Shown: positions 7,589-16,486 of the stretch, piece by piece
Layout: each line of letters opens with the position of its first letter
Position numbering within the stretch: position 1 is the first letter of the stretch
The notes under the pieces: model-generated
Seen by the model: only the letters and a program-made list of their open reading frames with translations
Told to the model about the DNA's origin: nothing
The model's database searches: none
Assembly: GCA_964494805.1 (NCBI GenBank)
Contig: CAZBST010000008.1
Coordinates: 58,443-122,442, forward strand
DNA: 64,000 nucleotides
Reading direction: 5' to 3'
DNA from: CAIYOL01 sp964494805
GTDB taxonomy: Bacteria; Planctomycetota; Phycisphaerae; Sedimentisphaerales; Anaerobacaceae
Program-made: the position numbers and the translations under genes

Positions 7589-8302
7589 ATGAAAATCAAC
7601 TGTATTAAAAAGGCGGCAATACTTTTAGCTGTGCTGACATTCAGTTGTGCCGTGGTTTTCGCGGAGCCTCTTCCCTGTCCGATTCCTCCACCCCCCGGTT
7701 CTAATTCCCCTGCGGTCGAGAACAAAGGACCCGATGCCTTTTTATCCCCAAGATTTGTGCAGGAACTTAGCGAAAAACTGAACCTCACGGACACACAGAG
7801 GGCCGCCATCGAGCAGATTACTGCCAATGAAGTCAAAGAGATTCAAAAAATCAGAGAGAACAGCAAAAAACAAATAGACGCAATCCTGACGCCTGAGCAG
7901 CAGGAAAAACTTGCCGAAATGAGGGGCAATATGCGTGAAAAACTTCGCGAGCGTGCAAGAAACAGAACGAAGATGCTCGCTGAAAAACTGAATCTCACGG
8001 AAGAGCAAACGGCCGCCATTAAGCCGATTATGGCAGCAGAGGCCAACGACATTAAAGCAGCATGGCGGGACAATTCTCTCAGCCAGGAACAAAAGCAGAG
8101 TAAGATAGCTGAAATTCGGAAATCTGCGAAAGAAAAGATAAATGCGATACTGACACCTGAGCAGCAGGCCAAATTCGCTGAGTTAAAGGAGCCTACAGAA
8201 TGGATGATGCATCATAGAAGAATGGGGCCGGGACATAGGCCATTTGAGCATCTCCCACTACCTCCGCCAGAGGAGCAAGGGTCTGTCGACAGCAATCCCT
8301 AA
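7589..8302 (+). CDS. Periplasmic LTxxQ-motif (Spy/CpxP-like) protein
   Basis: About 237 residues. An N-terminal signal peptide (basic start, hydrophobic core to about residue 22, cleavage near VFAEP) is followed by a Pro-rich linker and two helical repeats, each carrying the signature LNLT(D/E)xQ and ending in ILTPEQQ(E/A)K. This is the pattern of Spy/CpxP periplasmic envelope-stress chaperone-like proteins, here duplicated. The C-terminus is rich in His, Met and Pro (MMHHRRMGPGHRP), which might bind metal. Start at ATG 7589 is preferred over ATG 7580 because AAAGGA lies 8 bp upstream of it. A strong terminator follows. Confidence 0.8.
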   Translation: MKINCIKKAAILLAVLTFSCAVVFAEPLPCPIPPPPGSNSPAVENKGPDAFLSPRFVQELSEKLNLTDTQRAAIEQITANEVKEIQKIRENSKKQIDAILTPEQQEKLAEMRGNMREKLRERARNRTKMLAEKLNLTEEQTAAIKPIMAAEANDIKAAWRDNSLSQEQKQSKIAEIRKSAKEKINAILTPEQQAKFAELKEPTEWMMHHRRMGPGHRPFEHLPLPPPEEQGSVDSNP

Positions 8303-8329
8303 CCTGTTTGCTGGACTGGATACGAGATA

Positions 8330-8362
8330 AAAAGACAGGAGTTTCTCAACTCCTGTCTTTTT
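8330..8362 (+). terminator. Rho-independent terminator after the LTxxQ gene
   Basis: AAAAGACAGGAGTT, loop TCTC, AACTCCTGTCTTTTT: a perfect 14-bp stem flanked by A and T runs, so it could act in both directions. Confidence 0.9.
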
Positions 8363-8389
8363 ATTATCGCTGGAAATTCGTTTCTAACA

Positions 8390-8557
8390 AAAAACTAAGG
8401 GCTATGAGTAACACTCACAGCCCTTTGGTTTGCTGACAATTACCTTCTCGTTCTTCACTCCTCCTCTTCAAAGCACATTAGCAGTGCTTTTCCGAAGACT
8501 ATTTATGAGTGCCAGCACGCTTCGGTCTGCCAGCTATCTCATCACCACTCCAATCTA
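8390..8557 (-). ncRNA. Candidate small RNA with its own promoter and terminator
   Basis: On the minus strand there is TTGACG (8592-8587), a 17-bp spacer and TATGCT (8569-8564), placing a start near 8557. About 165 nt later lies GGGCT-TGAGT-GTT-ACTCA-AGCCC with one bulged pair in each arm, followed by TTAGTTTTTT (ending near 8389): an intrinsic terminator. Between them are two further hairpins, CCGAAG...CTTCGG (around 8489-8525) and AAAGCAC...GTGCTTT (8470-8491). No convincing reading frame of more than about 20 codons exists inside, although GAGGAGGAGTG resembles a ribosome binding site. No known RNA family is recognised. Confidence 0.5.
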
Positions 8558-8563
8558 AACAGA

Positions 8564-8592
8564 AGCATATTGAGCCTGCGCACGAACGTCAA
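8564..8592 (-). promoter_or_regulatory. Promoter of the candidate small RNA
   Basis: Minus strand -35 TTGACG (5 of 6 consensus), 17-bp spacer, -10 TATGCT (4 of 6 consensus). It points away from the neighbouring TrkA-C gene, towards the terminator at 8398-8426. Confidence 0.5.
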
Positions 8593-8728
8593 GTAAATTT
8601 TTGAAAATTTTATTAAAATTTTAACTTTTTTAGCAGGGTTTTTTGACAGATATTTTGTAATTTCCTAAGTCTTTGTCTTCACTACAGTTATTGTTTTTAT
8701 TGTGCCAACGCTTAATTAATGCGTTTAC

Positions 8729-9442
8729 TTAATCATGCGGCGTTAAGCACAGTTGTTTTCTTATATTTTCCAATTTTCCAAAACATACAAGCTCATCACC
8801 CGCGATGATTTTCGTATCAGCTAAAGGATTAGGCATCGTTTCATTGCCCCGCACTATCGCCAAAACATTAATGCCGTGCTTTCTTAACTGCGAGCCCGAA
8901 AGTGTTTTATCAAGTATGGCGCTGCCGGCACCGACAGCGACTTTCGAAACGCCGTACCCCCCCGTCGCTATCGCAAGCTCTTCAAACGAAACAGGTCTAA
9001 TAATTTTTCTCTTTACAATACGTTTCCTCAAAGCATTTGTTAATTTTCTGGCGAACTTTGAATTAGTGAAAATCTTATAAATGATATATATAGCAGCAAC
9101 AATAATCGTCAAATTTATCCACGGCATAAGACTAAATGAGAGAAAGTCAGACAAAAAGGGAATCTTAGCCGGTCTTAAAGAATTGGCAAAGGTCGCTATC
9201 ATAGTAACAAGACCGGCGTGGCCTAAAACTATGAGGACAGAAGCAATGCGTCGCCTTTGGGGGGTCGCTGTAATTAATTCCGCCTCTTTTGTCGTAAAGC
9301 CTGTTGCCGTAAAACAGGACAGGGCCTGAAATTTAGCAAGTGACCACTCTAACCCGGTCAATTGAAAAGCTATTGCTCCGATTCTTACAACAATAAATGA
9401 CACAATAAGAACGCTTATAAACAATACCAAGTTCATATCCAA
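8729..9442 (-). CDS. Membrane protein with C-terminal TrkA-C (RCK_C) domain
   Basis: 237 residues. Hydrophobic segments lie at about residues 4-25, 65-85 and 105-125; between the first two is a pore-like segment CFTATGFTT, reminiscent of the filter-region sequences of TrkH/KtrB-type transporters. After a basic linker, residues 150-230 look like an RCK C-terminal ligand-binding domain (GSQLRKHGINVLAIVRG, then ADTKIIAGDELVCFG). The family resembles membrane-anchored TrkA-C proteins with a possible role in cation transport or its regulation. Substrate cannot be judged from sequence. Confidence 0.65.
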   Translation of the reverse strand: MDMNLVLFISVLIVSFIVVRIGAIAFQLTGLEWSLAKFQALSCFTATGFTTKEAELITATPQRRRIASVLIVLGHAGLVTMIATFANSLRPAKIPFLSDFLSFSLMPWINLTIIVAAIYIIYKIFTNSKFARKLTNALRKRIVKRKIIRPVSFEELAIATGGYGVSKVAVGAGSAILDKTLSGSQLRKHGINVLAIVRGNETMPNPLADTKIIAGDELVCFGKLENIRKQLCLTPHD

Positions 9443-9540
9443 CTCTCCTTAAATTGCCACCAAGAAGAACGTTTTTGAACAATTCAAAGCCTAACCCGTT
9501 TGGATTTCATATCTGAGATTTTACCTGCCCCCCTCTGCTT

Positions 9541-10599
9541 TCACAAGCTCCAAAGATACAATACCTGCGGTGTGCTAAGCTCGTACAAAGTGGATTTGTC
9601 GATTTTTAAGATATTCCTGCTGCGTGAGCTTAACAGGTATGCCAAAGAAAACGGCCTGCGATATTCCACTACCTGGGCCTTTTCAATTCCCGCCAGCGAC
9701 TTGACCTGCTCTATGGCCTCATCGATATAACCAATTTTGTCTATTAACTTTTCGCTGAGCGCTTCTTTAGCACTATAGATGCTGCCGTCAGCCAGACGTT
9801 TGACATCATCTAATGTAAGTCCTTCTCTGCCCTCGTCAACAACCTGCACGAACCTGTCATAGGCAGGGGTAATTAGTTTATCTTGCATATATTGCCGCTG
9901 CTCTTCTGTGACCGGCCGGAAAGGGCTGGGCCAATCTTTCTTTTCACCTGACTTGAAAATAGTCGGCTGAATGCCAAGCTTTTCTTCAAGCAATCCCTGG
10001 ACAACAAAATAGCCGGCTATCACGCCGATTGAGCCGGTAATCGCTGTTGGCTCAGCTACAATCTGGTCACATCCTACCGACACATAATAGCCGCCCGAAG
10101 CAGCAACACCCTGCATAAACGCCACAACAGGTTTATCTTCCTCCTTGCGGTACTTGCGAATTTCATTGCAGATTTGGTCACTGCCCGAAACCATTCCGCC
10201 TGGCGAGTTTACACGAAGAATCAGTCCCTTTATCCGCTTATCCTGTCGGGCCGATTTTATCTGCTTGTACACATCTCGAGCTTGTTCATCATCTATTACA
10301 CCCTGCAGCGTAATTACCGCAATTTTAGTCGTTCGCGGTCCAGCTTGTATAACTTCTTCGGTAAAAATACCTTCCTGCCCTGCTGCTACAAAGACCGCAG
10401 CCATTCCAATCAGCATCAAAAATAGTGCAATATTTGCAAGCACCGACAGCCCAAGAATAATACCCCAGAAAATTCTCCAGCCGGTCCGTTTTTTAGGCGT
10501 GTTTGTTGCTGATGATGCGCCTTGAGCCAAGCCATAAATTGGCTCTGGTGGTTGCGGCTGCAGCGGTTCGCTGTGATTATTGTTCTGCTCAAAATCCAT
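9541..10599 (-). CDS. sppA: Signal peptide peptidase SppA
   Basis: 352 residues, close to the size of short (B. subtilis-type) SppA. After a Pro/Gln-rich cytoplasmic start there is one TM segment (about 45-75), then the S49 peptidase core: RVNSPGG, GVAASGGYYVS with the nucleophile serine, TGSIGVI, and FKSGEKKDWPSPFR containing the general-base lysine. The enzyme degrades signal peptides left in the membrane after protein export. It is divergently placed from the acyltransferase gene at 10710. Transcription start is not obvious. Confidence 0.92.
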   Translation of the reverse strand: MDFEQNNNHSEPLQPQPPEPIYGLAQGASSATNTPKKRTGWRIFWGIILGLSVLANIALFLMLIGMAAVFVAAGQEGIFTEEVIQAGPRTTKIAVITLQGVIDDEQARDVYKQIKSARQDKRIKGLILRVNSPGGMVSGSDQICNEIRKYRKEEDKPVVAFMQGVAASGGYYVSVGCDQIVAEPTAITGSIGVIAGYFVVQGLLEEKLGIQPTIFKSGEKKDWPSPFRPVTEEQRQYMQDKLITPAYDRFVQVVDEGREGLTLDDVKRLADGSIYSAKEALSEKLIDKIGYIDEAIEQVKSLAGIEKAQVVEYRRPFSLAYLLSSRSRNILKIDKSTLYELSTPQVLYLWSL

Positions 10600-10709
10600 A
10601 ATAATCCCTTTCTAAATGTCGATGCTTCAGTGTAGACCGAACAAACTCTGCTGTCAATAGGCAATGTTGAAGCTTGACAGCGGCGATTCTGACTCTAAAA
10701 TCACGGTCT

Positions 10710-11693
10710 ATGAGTGATCCCGTCCAACGTGCGCAGCATGGCTTACACCAGAAGAAAAAAAAGAAGAAACACAATCCTATTGCGGATTTGCTTGTCTATC
10801 TTGCATTGCGCATCCTTGTGATATTCCTTTATCTGTTCGATGTCGAAACCAATCTGAACACCGCTTGTTTTCTCGGCCGATTATTATGGAAACACTACCC
10901 TCGCGGCCGCAACCGGGCTCTGGACAATCTTCGTGCGAGTTTCCCTGAAAAGAGCGAGCAATGGATATGGGCAACAGGTCAGCGTAGTTTTGAACATATT
11001 GCAATGCTGGCGATTGATGTGCTGTTCACGCCTCGATTGGTGAAAAGATGCAACTGGCGGAATTATTCACGGTACAAAAACGTCGAAAGAACCAAATGGC
11101 TGATGCAGGAAGGCCGGGGGCTGCTGATAGTTGGCGCCCATTACAGCAACTTCGAAATCGTAGGTTACCTGATGGGGTTATTCGGTTTTAATGTTTACAG
11201 TATCGCCCGCCCCTTAGACAACAAGTTCATTAATAAGCACCTGTACGAAGTTCGCCGGCGGATGGGGCAAAAGATAATCGACAAAAAAGGCGCAGCGAAA
11301 CTGATGAGCAAAGCCGCCTCAACCGGCGCCACTCTATGCTTTATTGCCGACCAGGACGCCGGCAAAAAGGGAATTTTCGTTGACTTCTTCGGGCGAAAGG
11401 CCAGCACCTATAAAAGCATAGGATTAATTGCCGCCACCAATAATATACCCATAGCGGTGGGATACAGCAGAAGAATCGGAAATCGTTTTTACTTTGAAAT
11501 GGGTGTCAATCGTATTATTTTCCCCGAAGAATGGGCCGACAAGGAAGACCCGCTCGAATGGATTACGGCCGAATATACTAAAGCAATTGAAAATTTCGTG
11601 CGGGAAGACCCGAGCCAATACTGGTGGCTGCATAGGAGATGGAAGCACCAGCCGAAAACGGCGGCATCCAAGCAGCAAACTGTGTTACATTAA
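10710..11693 (+). CDS. LpxL/HtrB-type lipid A acyltransferase family protein
   Basis: About 327 residues from ATG 10710; a TTG start 12 codons upstream (10674) is less likely. After a Lys-rich start there is a hydrophobic segment (about 25-45) and then the acyltransferase domain with the catalytic HYSNFE (H-x4-E), the RPLDNKFIN block, FIADQDAGKKGIFVDFFG and a C-terminal WWLHRRWKHQP, all typical of the lipid A biosynthesis lauroyl/myristoyl transferase family. It would add an acyl chain to a lipid A precursor at the inner membrane. Its stop is immediately followed by the ATG of the next gene. Confidence 0.85.
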   Translation: MSDPVQRAQHGLHQKKKKKKHNPIADLLVYLALRILVIFLYLFDVETNLNTACFLGRLLWKHYPRGRNRALDNLRASFPEKSEQWIWATGQRSFEHIAMLAIDVLFTPRLVKRCNWRNYSRYKNVERTKWLMQEGRGLLIVGAHYSNFEIVGYLMGLFGFNVYSIARPLDNKFINKHLYEVRRRMGQKIIDKKGAAKLMSKAASTGATLCFIADQDAGKKGIFVDFFGRKASTYKSIGLIAATNNIPIAVGYSRRIGNRFYFEMGVNRIIFPEEWADKEDPLEWITAEYTKAIENFVREDPSQYWWLHRRWKHQPKTAASKQQTVLH

Positions 11694-12989
11694 ATGAGAA
11701 AACCAAAAATTCTCCTGTTAAATCCGCCGATTTATGATTTTGCCGCTTATGATTTTTGGATAAAACCATACGGCCTGTTGAGCATAGCAGGATACCTGCG
11801 CGGCAAAGCCGAATTTATCCTCTTCGATTATCTCGACCGTCTGCATCTATTTACGGCCGGGCGGAAAGAGCTGCAATTCGACGAATGGGGGCGGGGTCGA
11901 TTTTATTGTGAAAGGATTGCAAGTCCCCCCTGCTTAGAGCAAATCCCAAGGTATTTTCGAAGATTTGGCCTGCCCCATAGTATGTTTCAGCATTTCCTAA
12001 CGAAGCAGCAGCCCTGCGATTTTGTATTTGTTCAAACGATGATGACATACTGGTATAACGGTATTCAGGAAGTAGTAGAGGATGTTCGCAAGAGCTGGCC
12101 GAAAGCAAAAATCATACTAGGCGGCAACTATGTTACACTCTGCAGCAGTCACGCACAAAAATTAAGGGCGGATTTTTTAGTACAAGGCACCGACTTGCAA
12201 CCGCTATGGGAGTACTTAAACATCTCGCCGGATTTGAACCAGCCGGCTCTGTGGGAAGCATACAAAAAGCTAAATGTCGGCGTTCTGAAATTGTCCGACG
12301 GGTGCCCTTTTAATTGCACTTACTGTTCTGTGCCGAAGGTCTATGGCAAATTCAAGGCACGGCCGATGGAAAACTCGCTGGCTGAATTGCAGCTTTTGAT
12401 AAAACTCGGCGTCAGGAATATCGCCTTCTACGATGATGCTTTGCTGTTCGATGCTGAAAAAGTCCTGATACCGTTTTTGAAAGAAGTGTTGAAACGTGAG
12501 ATAAAAGTGAATTTCCATACGCCCGACGCCATTAATGCGCGTTTTATCACGAGCGAGCTAGCCAAACTGATGGTGCAGGCCGGATTTAAAACCTTTTATC
12601 TGGGTTTTGAGAGTGTCTCTTCCGACTGGCAGCAGCGCACCGGCTCAAAGGTTTCTCCCAATGAACTTGCGCAGGCGGTCAGGCATCTCATCGCTGCGGG
12701 AGCGGAGCCGACAAACATCACCGCATATCAGATTCTCGGCCATCCGCATGGTGACATTCAGGAATTGGAAAAATCAATGCGTTTTGCGAATAGTCTGGGC
12801 ATTCGCGGAATGCTGGCGGATTTCTCACCGATACCTGGAACGCCTGACGGCGAATACTGTCGCAACTGGGTGGATATGGATGAGCCGCTGCTTCACAACA
12901 AGACCGCATTTCCGAATATACTGCTGGGATTCGATGAAACAAACCGCCTAAAAGACCTCCAGCGAAAACTCAATAGAAAGCTCCCATAA
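11694..12989 (+). CDS. B12-binding domain radical SAM protein
   Basis: 431 residues. N-terminal cobalamin-binding fold (KILLLNPPIYD at the start, GGNYVTLCSSHA near residue 145), then a radical SAM core with CPFNCTYC (Cys-x3-Cys-x2-Cys) at about residues 201-208, FYDDALLF and FYLGFESV further on. Family members carry out methylations, thiolations or cyclisations in lipid and natural-product pathways; the substrate cannot be assigned. The start codon follows the acyltransferase stop with no gap, so the two are almost certainly translated from one mRNA, which hints at a lipid or envelope substrate. Confidence 0.85.
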   Translation: MRKPKILLLNPPIYDFAAYDFWIKPYGLLSIAGYLRGKAEFILFDYLDRLHLFTAGRKELQFDEWGRGRFYCERIASPPCLEQIPRYFRRFGLPHSMFQHFLTKQQPCDFVFVQTMMTYWYNGIQEVVEDVRKSWPKAKIILGGNYVTLCSSHAQKLRADFLVQGTDLQPLWEYLNISPDLNQPALWEAYKKLNVGVLKLSDGCPFNCTYCSVPKVYGKFKARPMENSLAELQLLIKLGVRNIAFYDDALLFDAEKVLIPFLKEVLKREIKVNFHTPDAINARFITSELAKLMVQAGFKTFYLGFESVSSDWQQRTGSKVSPNELAQAVRHLIAAGAEPTNITAYQILGHPHGDIQELEKSMRFANSLGIRGMLADFSPIPGTPDGEYCRNWVDMDEPLLHNKTAFPNILLGFDETNRLKDLQRKLNRKLP

Positions 12990-13092
12990 ACGTAAATTAA
13001 GAATAGCTGGCACCGATCTTTGTGATATACATCCATTGCTTTTCTATCCGGAAGCCGTATACTATTTTCTGTATTTTGGATGGATAAATTAT

Positions 13093-14319
13093 ATGCCGGC
13101 TATCTTAATCATCGGAATTATAATTTCTACAGGATTTATATGCGGAGAGATAGCCACAAAAATAAAACTGCCTAAGGTTACCGGTTATATTATAGCCGGC
13201 GTATTGCTCAACCCGGATTTACTTAATCTCATACCCCAGGACTTTACAAATCACACAGATATCGTCACCAATGTTGCTCTCAGCTTTATTACTTTTTCCG
13301 TTGGGGGGATATTGCTGTATTCGCACATAAAAAAACTGGGAAAAGGAATACTTTTTATCACATTATTCGAAGCTGAGTTCGCATTTCTGGCGGTTGTTGC
13401 GGGGATGCTGTTGATAACGCCTTTGTTTATCACGTACCCCGACGCCACGTGGCTTACGACTTTTATTCCGCTAAGTTTGCTAATTGGCTGTCTCGCATCG
13501 CCTACAGACCCCTCGGCTACCTTGGCCGTTGCTCATGAATACAAGGCCAGAGGAAAAGTAACCTCCACAATAATGGGCGTTGCCGCTCTCGATGATGTCA
13601 CAGGAATAATTAATTATAGTATGGCCATTGCCCTCGCACAGGTACTTATTACACACAAGAAACTCTGGTTATTTTTCTCGACATCAAAACCACTTATCAT
13701 TATCGGAGGTGCGATAATTTTAGGTATCGTCTTCGGATTCATATTTAATAAAGCAACGTCGCTTATAAAAAAGGAGACCGAGGGGGTTCTCATTGTATTG
13801 GTATTTGCCGTATTGTCTCTTTGCTTCGGCACGGCCGTGCTTATCGGTGTTGATGAACTTCTATCAACAATGGTAATGGGTATATATGTCGCCAATTTCA
13901 ATCCTAAAAGAAATATTATATTTAAAATTCTGGAACGTTACACCGAAGAGTTGATATTCGTTCTTTTTTTCACTCTAAGCAGTATGCAGCTTAATTTTTC
14001 TGTTCTGTTTACTTATATTATTCTGGTTATATTCTTCGTCATATTCAGAACAATTGGAAAAGTGTTGGGAACAATAACAGGTGCCGCCCTCGCTGAATCA
14101 CCGACCAATGTCAGGAAATATACAGCCGGCGGACTTATTCCTCAGGGAGGAATTGTAGTCGGATTGGCTTTACTTATAAAGCAAAATAGCGCATTCGATA
14201 ACATTTCCGACATCATTATAAGCATTGTCATAGGAGCAACTGTAGTTCACGAACTAATAGGGCCGGTCCTGTCGAAGATGGCCCTGAAAAAAGCCGGAGA
14301 AATTACCATAAAACCGTAA
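13093..14319 (+). CDS. Cation/proton antiporter (CPA-type, Kef/NhaP-like)
   Basis: About 408 residues from ATG 13093, with roughly twelve hydrophobic segments. Characteristic features are KLPKVTGYIIAGVLLNPD near the N-terminus, SPTDPSATLAV in the middle, the paired aspartates of ALDDVTGI, and a C-terminal RPxG-like GGLIPQGGIVVGLALL. These match the sodium/hydrogen exchanger superfamily; the DD pair is the likely ion-binding site. There is no C-terminal TrkA domain. The frame is open upstream to 13036, but the added residues are less typical of the family. Confidence 0.85.
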   Translation: MPAILIIGIIISTGFICGEIATKIKLPKVTGYIIAGVLLNPDLLNLIPQDFTNHTDIVTNVALSFITFSVGGILLYSHIKKLGKGILFITLFEAEFAFLAVVAGMLLITPLFITYPDATWLTTFIPLSLLIGCLASPTDPSATLAVAHEYKARGKVTSTIMGVAALDDVTGIINYSMAIALAQVLITHKKLWLFFSTSKPLIIIGGAIILGIVFGFIFNKATSLIKKETEGVLIVLVFAVLSLCFGTAVLIGVDELLSTMVMGIYVANFNPKRNIIFKILERYTEELIFVLFFTLSSMQLNFSVLFTYIILVIFFVIFRTIGKVLGTITGAALAESPTNVRKYTAGGLIPQGGIVVGLALLIKQNSAFDNISDIIISIVIGATVVHELIGPVLSKMALKKAGEITIKP

Positions 14320-14380
14320 TAACCGCTTTACATAATAAAATGACAAACAGCATATCAAGATTAAAAAGGTGTGATTTAAA

Positions 14381-15472
14381 ATGAAGAAAAAAAGGTCAAT
14401 AGCAATACTTACCGGCGGAGGCGACTGCCCCGGGACAAACGCAGTAATCAGGGCGGTTGCCAAGAAAGCGATTCTCGAACTCAGAACAGAGGTCATCGGC
14501 ATAGAAGACGGCTTCGAAGGTCTTATCCATCACAGGTGGCGGAAACTTCATTACGAGGACGTCTCAGGAATTCTAACAGCCGGCGGCACCATACTTGGGA
14601 CATCCAATAAATCCGACCCCTACAAATACGCCGTTGAAAAAGGAAAATCGCTGCGATTTTGCGACGTCTCGAAAACGGTGATTGCAAATCTGAAAAAACT
14701 CAATGTCGAGTGCCTTGTGTGCATCGGAGGCGACGGAACGTTGTTCATAGCAAACAGATTTCATAAGGACGGCGTTCCCATCGTGGCGGTGCCGAAGACC
14801 ATAGACAACGACCTGCACGGCACAGATGTTACGTTCGGTTTCGATACGGCAGTTTCAATTGCAGCCGAGGCCGTCGACAGGGTGCATAGCACGGCTCAGT
14901 CGCACCACCGAGTGATGATTGTCGAGGTAATGGGGCGAACCGCCGGCTGGATTGCGCTGTATGCAGGGGTCGCAGGCGGAGGCGACATAATTCTTATCCC
15001 CGAAATTCCTTACAATATCGAATCTGTGGTCGGCAAAGTCAAAGACAGGAATAGAATGGGCAAAAGGTTCAGCATCGTGGTTATTTCTGAGGGGGCCAAG
15101 CCAAAAGGCGGCGAGGTTGTGGTGAAGAAAATCGTAAAGAACAGCCCTGAGCAGGTCCGCTTAGGTGGGATAAGTTTCATACTGGGACACAAGATAGAGC
15201 AGGCAACCAGCATAGAGACTCGTCAGGTTGTTCTCGGGCATTTGCAGCGAGGCGGCTCTCCTACGCCGACCGACAGGGTTCTTGCTACCCGCTTGGGAAC
15301 AAAAGCGGTCGAGCTGATAGAGGCCAAACAGTTTGGATATATGGCGGCAGTGAAGGGAAACGACATAGTTGCAGCTAGTCTCAAAAAGGCTGCACAAGGC
15401 CCCCGACAAGTCCCTCTTAAACACCCTCTGATAATCGCCGCACGAGCGGTTGGTACGTGCTTCGGCGACTGA
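14381..15472 (+). CDS. pfkA: 6-phosphofructokinase
   Basis: 363 residues. The phosphofructokinase core is complete: LTGGGDCPGTNAVIRA at the start, CIGGDGTLF, PKTIDNDLHGTDVTFGFDTA with the catalytic aspartate, MGRTAGWIALYAG, IPEIPY, and LGHLQRGGSPTPTDR near the C-terminus. The glycine in GGDGT is the ATP-type residue at that position, whereas the lysine in PKTIDND is the residue usual in PPi-dependent enzymes, so it belongs to the mixed-signature clade; ATP use is the better guess. It commits fructose 6-phosphate to glycolysis. Confidence 0.92.
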   Translation: MKKKRSIAILTGGGDCPGTNAVIRAVAKKAILELRTEVIGIEDGFEGLIHHRWRKLHYEDVSGILTAGGTILGTSNKSDPYKYAVEKGKSLRFCDVSKTVIANLKKLNVECLVCIGGDGTLFIANRFHKDGVPIVAVPKTIDNDLHGTDVTFGFDTAVSIAAEAVDRVHSTAQSHHRVMIVEVMGRTAGWIALYAGVAGGGDIILIPEIPYNIESVVGKVKDRNRMGKRFSIVVISEGAKPKGGEVVVKKIVKNSPEQVRLGGISFILGHKIEQATSIETRQVVLGHLQRGGSPTPTDRVLATRLGTKAVELIEAKQFGYMAAVKGNDIVAASLKKAAQGPRQVPLKHPLIIAARAVGTCFGD

Positions 15473-15586
15473 ATAGAAACTATTCTCAAATCCATAACGT
15501 AGATTGCCGGCATTTGATTTTCTATCCCAAATCCCGTATATTTACCTACTTATGATTACCGGGTAAAAATTAAACTGGAGAAAATT

Positions 15587-16486
15587 ATGGCAAAAAAAAC
15601 TCTAATGCGTGGTCTTGGCTATAAAGTAATTCTATTCGCAGCAGTTGTCGCCCTTGCTTTGTCCTGCCTGGCAAAAACGCCTCGCGGGAAAATCACCTGC
15701 GCCAAGTCATCTGACGGCGAGCTGATTAGCTACAATGTCTTCGGAAGAGGCGATGTAACTCTTGTGTTCGTTCACGGCTGGAGCTGCGACAGCAGATATT
15801 GGCGGGAACAGGTACCTCACTTCGCCAAAAAATATCAGGTCGTTACCGTTGACTTAGCCGGACACGGCCACTCCGGACAGAGCCGAAAGGTTTATTCGCT
15901 GGAATGTTTCGCGCAGGATGTAGAGGCAGTAGTTAAAGAACTTGATGCTAAAAAGGTAATCCTCATCGGCCATTCGATGAGCGGCGAAATCGTCGCAAAA
16001 GCGGCGACACTAATGCCGGGCGCTGTCTTGGGCATTATCGGCGTCGATACTATTCAAAATGTTGAAGATACTATGCCTAAAGAGGAATTTGACAAAATAA
16101 TTTCTGGGATGAAAACGGATTTTAAAGGCACGGTCAAAAATTTTGTAGAACCAATGCTTGGCAAAGATATGAATCCGGAATTAAAGAAATGGATTATAGA
16201 TGATATGTCCGCGGCGCCGCCGAATGTTGCTGCCAGTGCATTCAAAGAATACGTTGAAAAATTTGAAAATAAAGGGATTGCCAATCTCCTCAAAGAAGTA
16301 AAAGTTCCGGTTCGATGCATCAATGCCGATCTTTGGCCGACAAATCCCGAAGTTAATCGTAAATATATATCAAATTATAATGTCCTATTTATGAAAGATT
16401 GCGGACATTTTATACAACTGGAGAGGCCAGCCGAATTCAACAAACTGCTCGATTACAACATCAAAGAAATATTAAAACAAAAATGA
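15587..16486 (+). CDS. Exported alpha/beta hydrolase
   Basis: 299 residues. An N-terminal hydrophobic segment (about 12-27) ends in ALSCLAK and looks like a signal peptide; the Cys may or may not be a lipidation site because the box is imperfect. The hydrolase fold follows: oxyanion HGWSCDSRYW, nucleophile elbow GHSMSGE (serine about residue 132), a late Asp region (NADLWPTN) and the catalytic His in DCGHFIQLERP. Substrate unknown. Its stop overlaps the miaB start by ATGA. Confidence 0.85.
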   Translation: MAKKTLMRGLGYKVILFAAVVALALSCLAKTPRGKITCAKSSDGELISYNVFGRGDVTLVFVHGWSCDSRYWREQVPHFAKKYQVVTVDLAGHGHSGQSRKVYSLECFAQDVEAVVKELDAKKVILIGHSMSGEIVAKAATLMPGAVLGIIGVDTIQNVEDTMPKEEFDKIISGMKTDFKGTVKNFVEPMLGKDMNPELKKWIIDDMSAAPPNVAASAFKEYVEKFENKGIANLLKEVKVPVRCINADLWPTNPEVNRKYISNYNVLFMKDCGHFIQLERPAEFNKLLDYNIKEILKQK

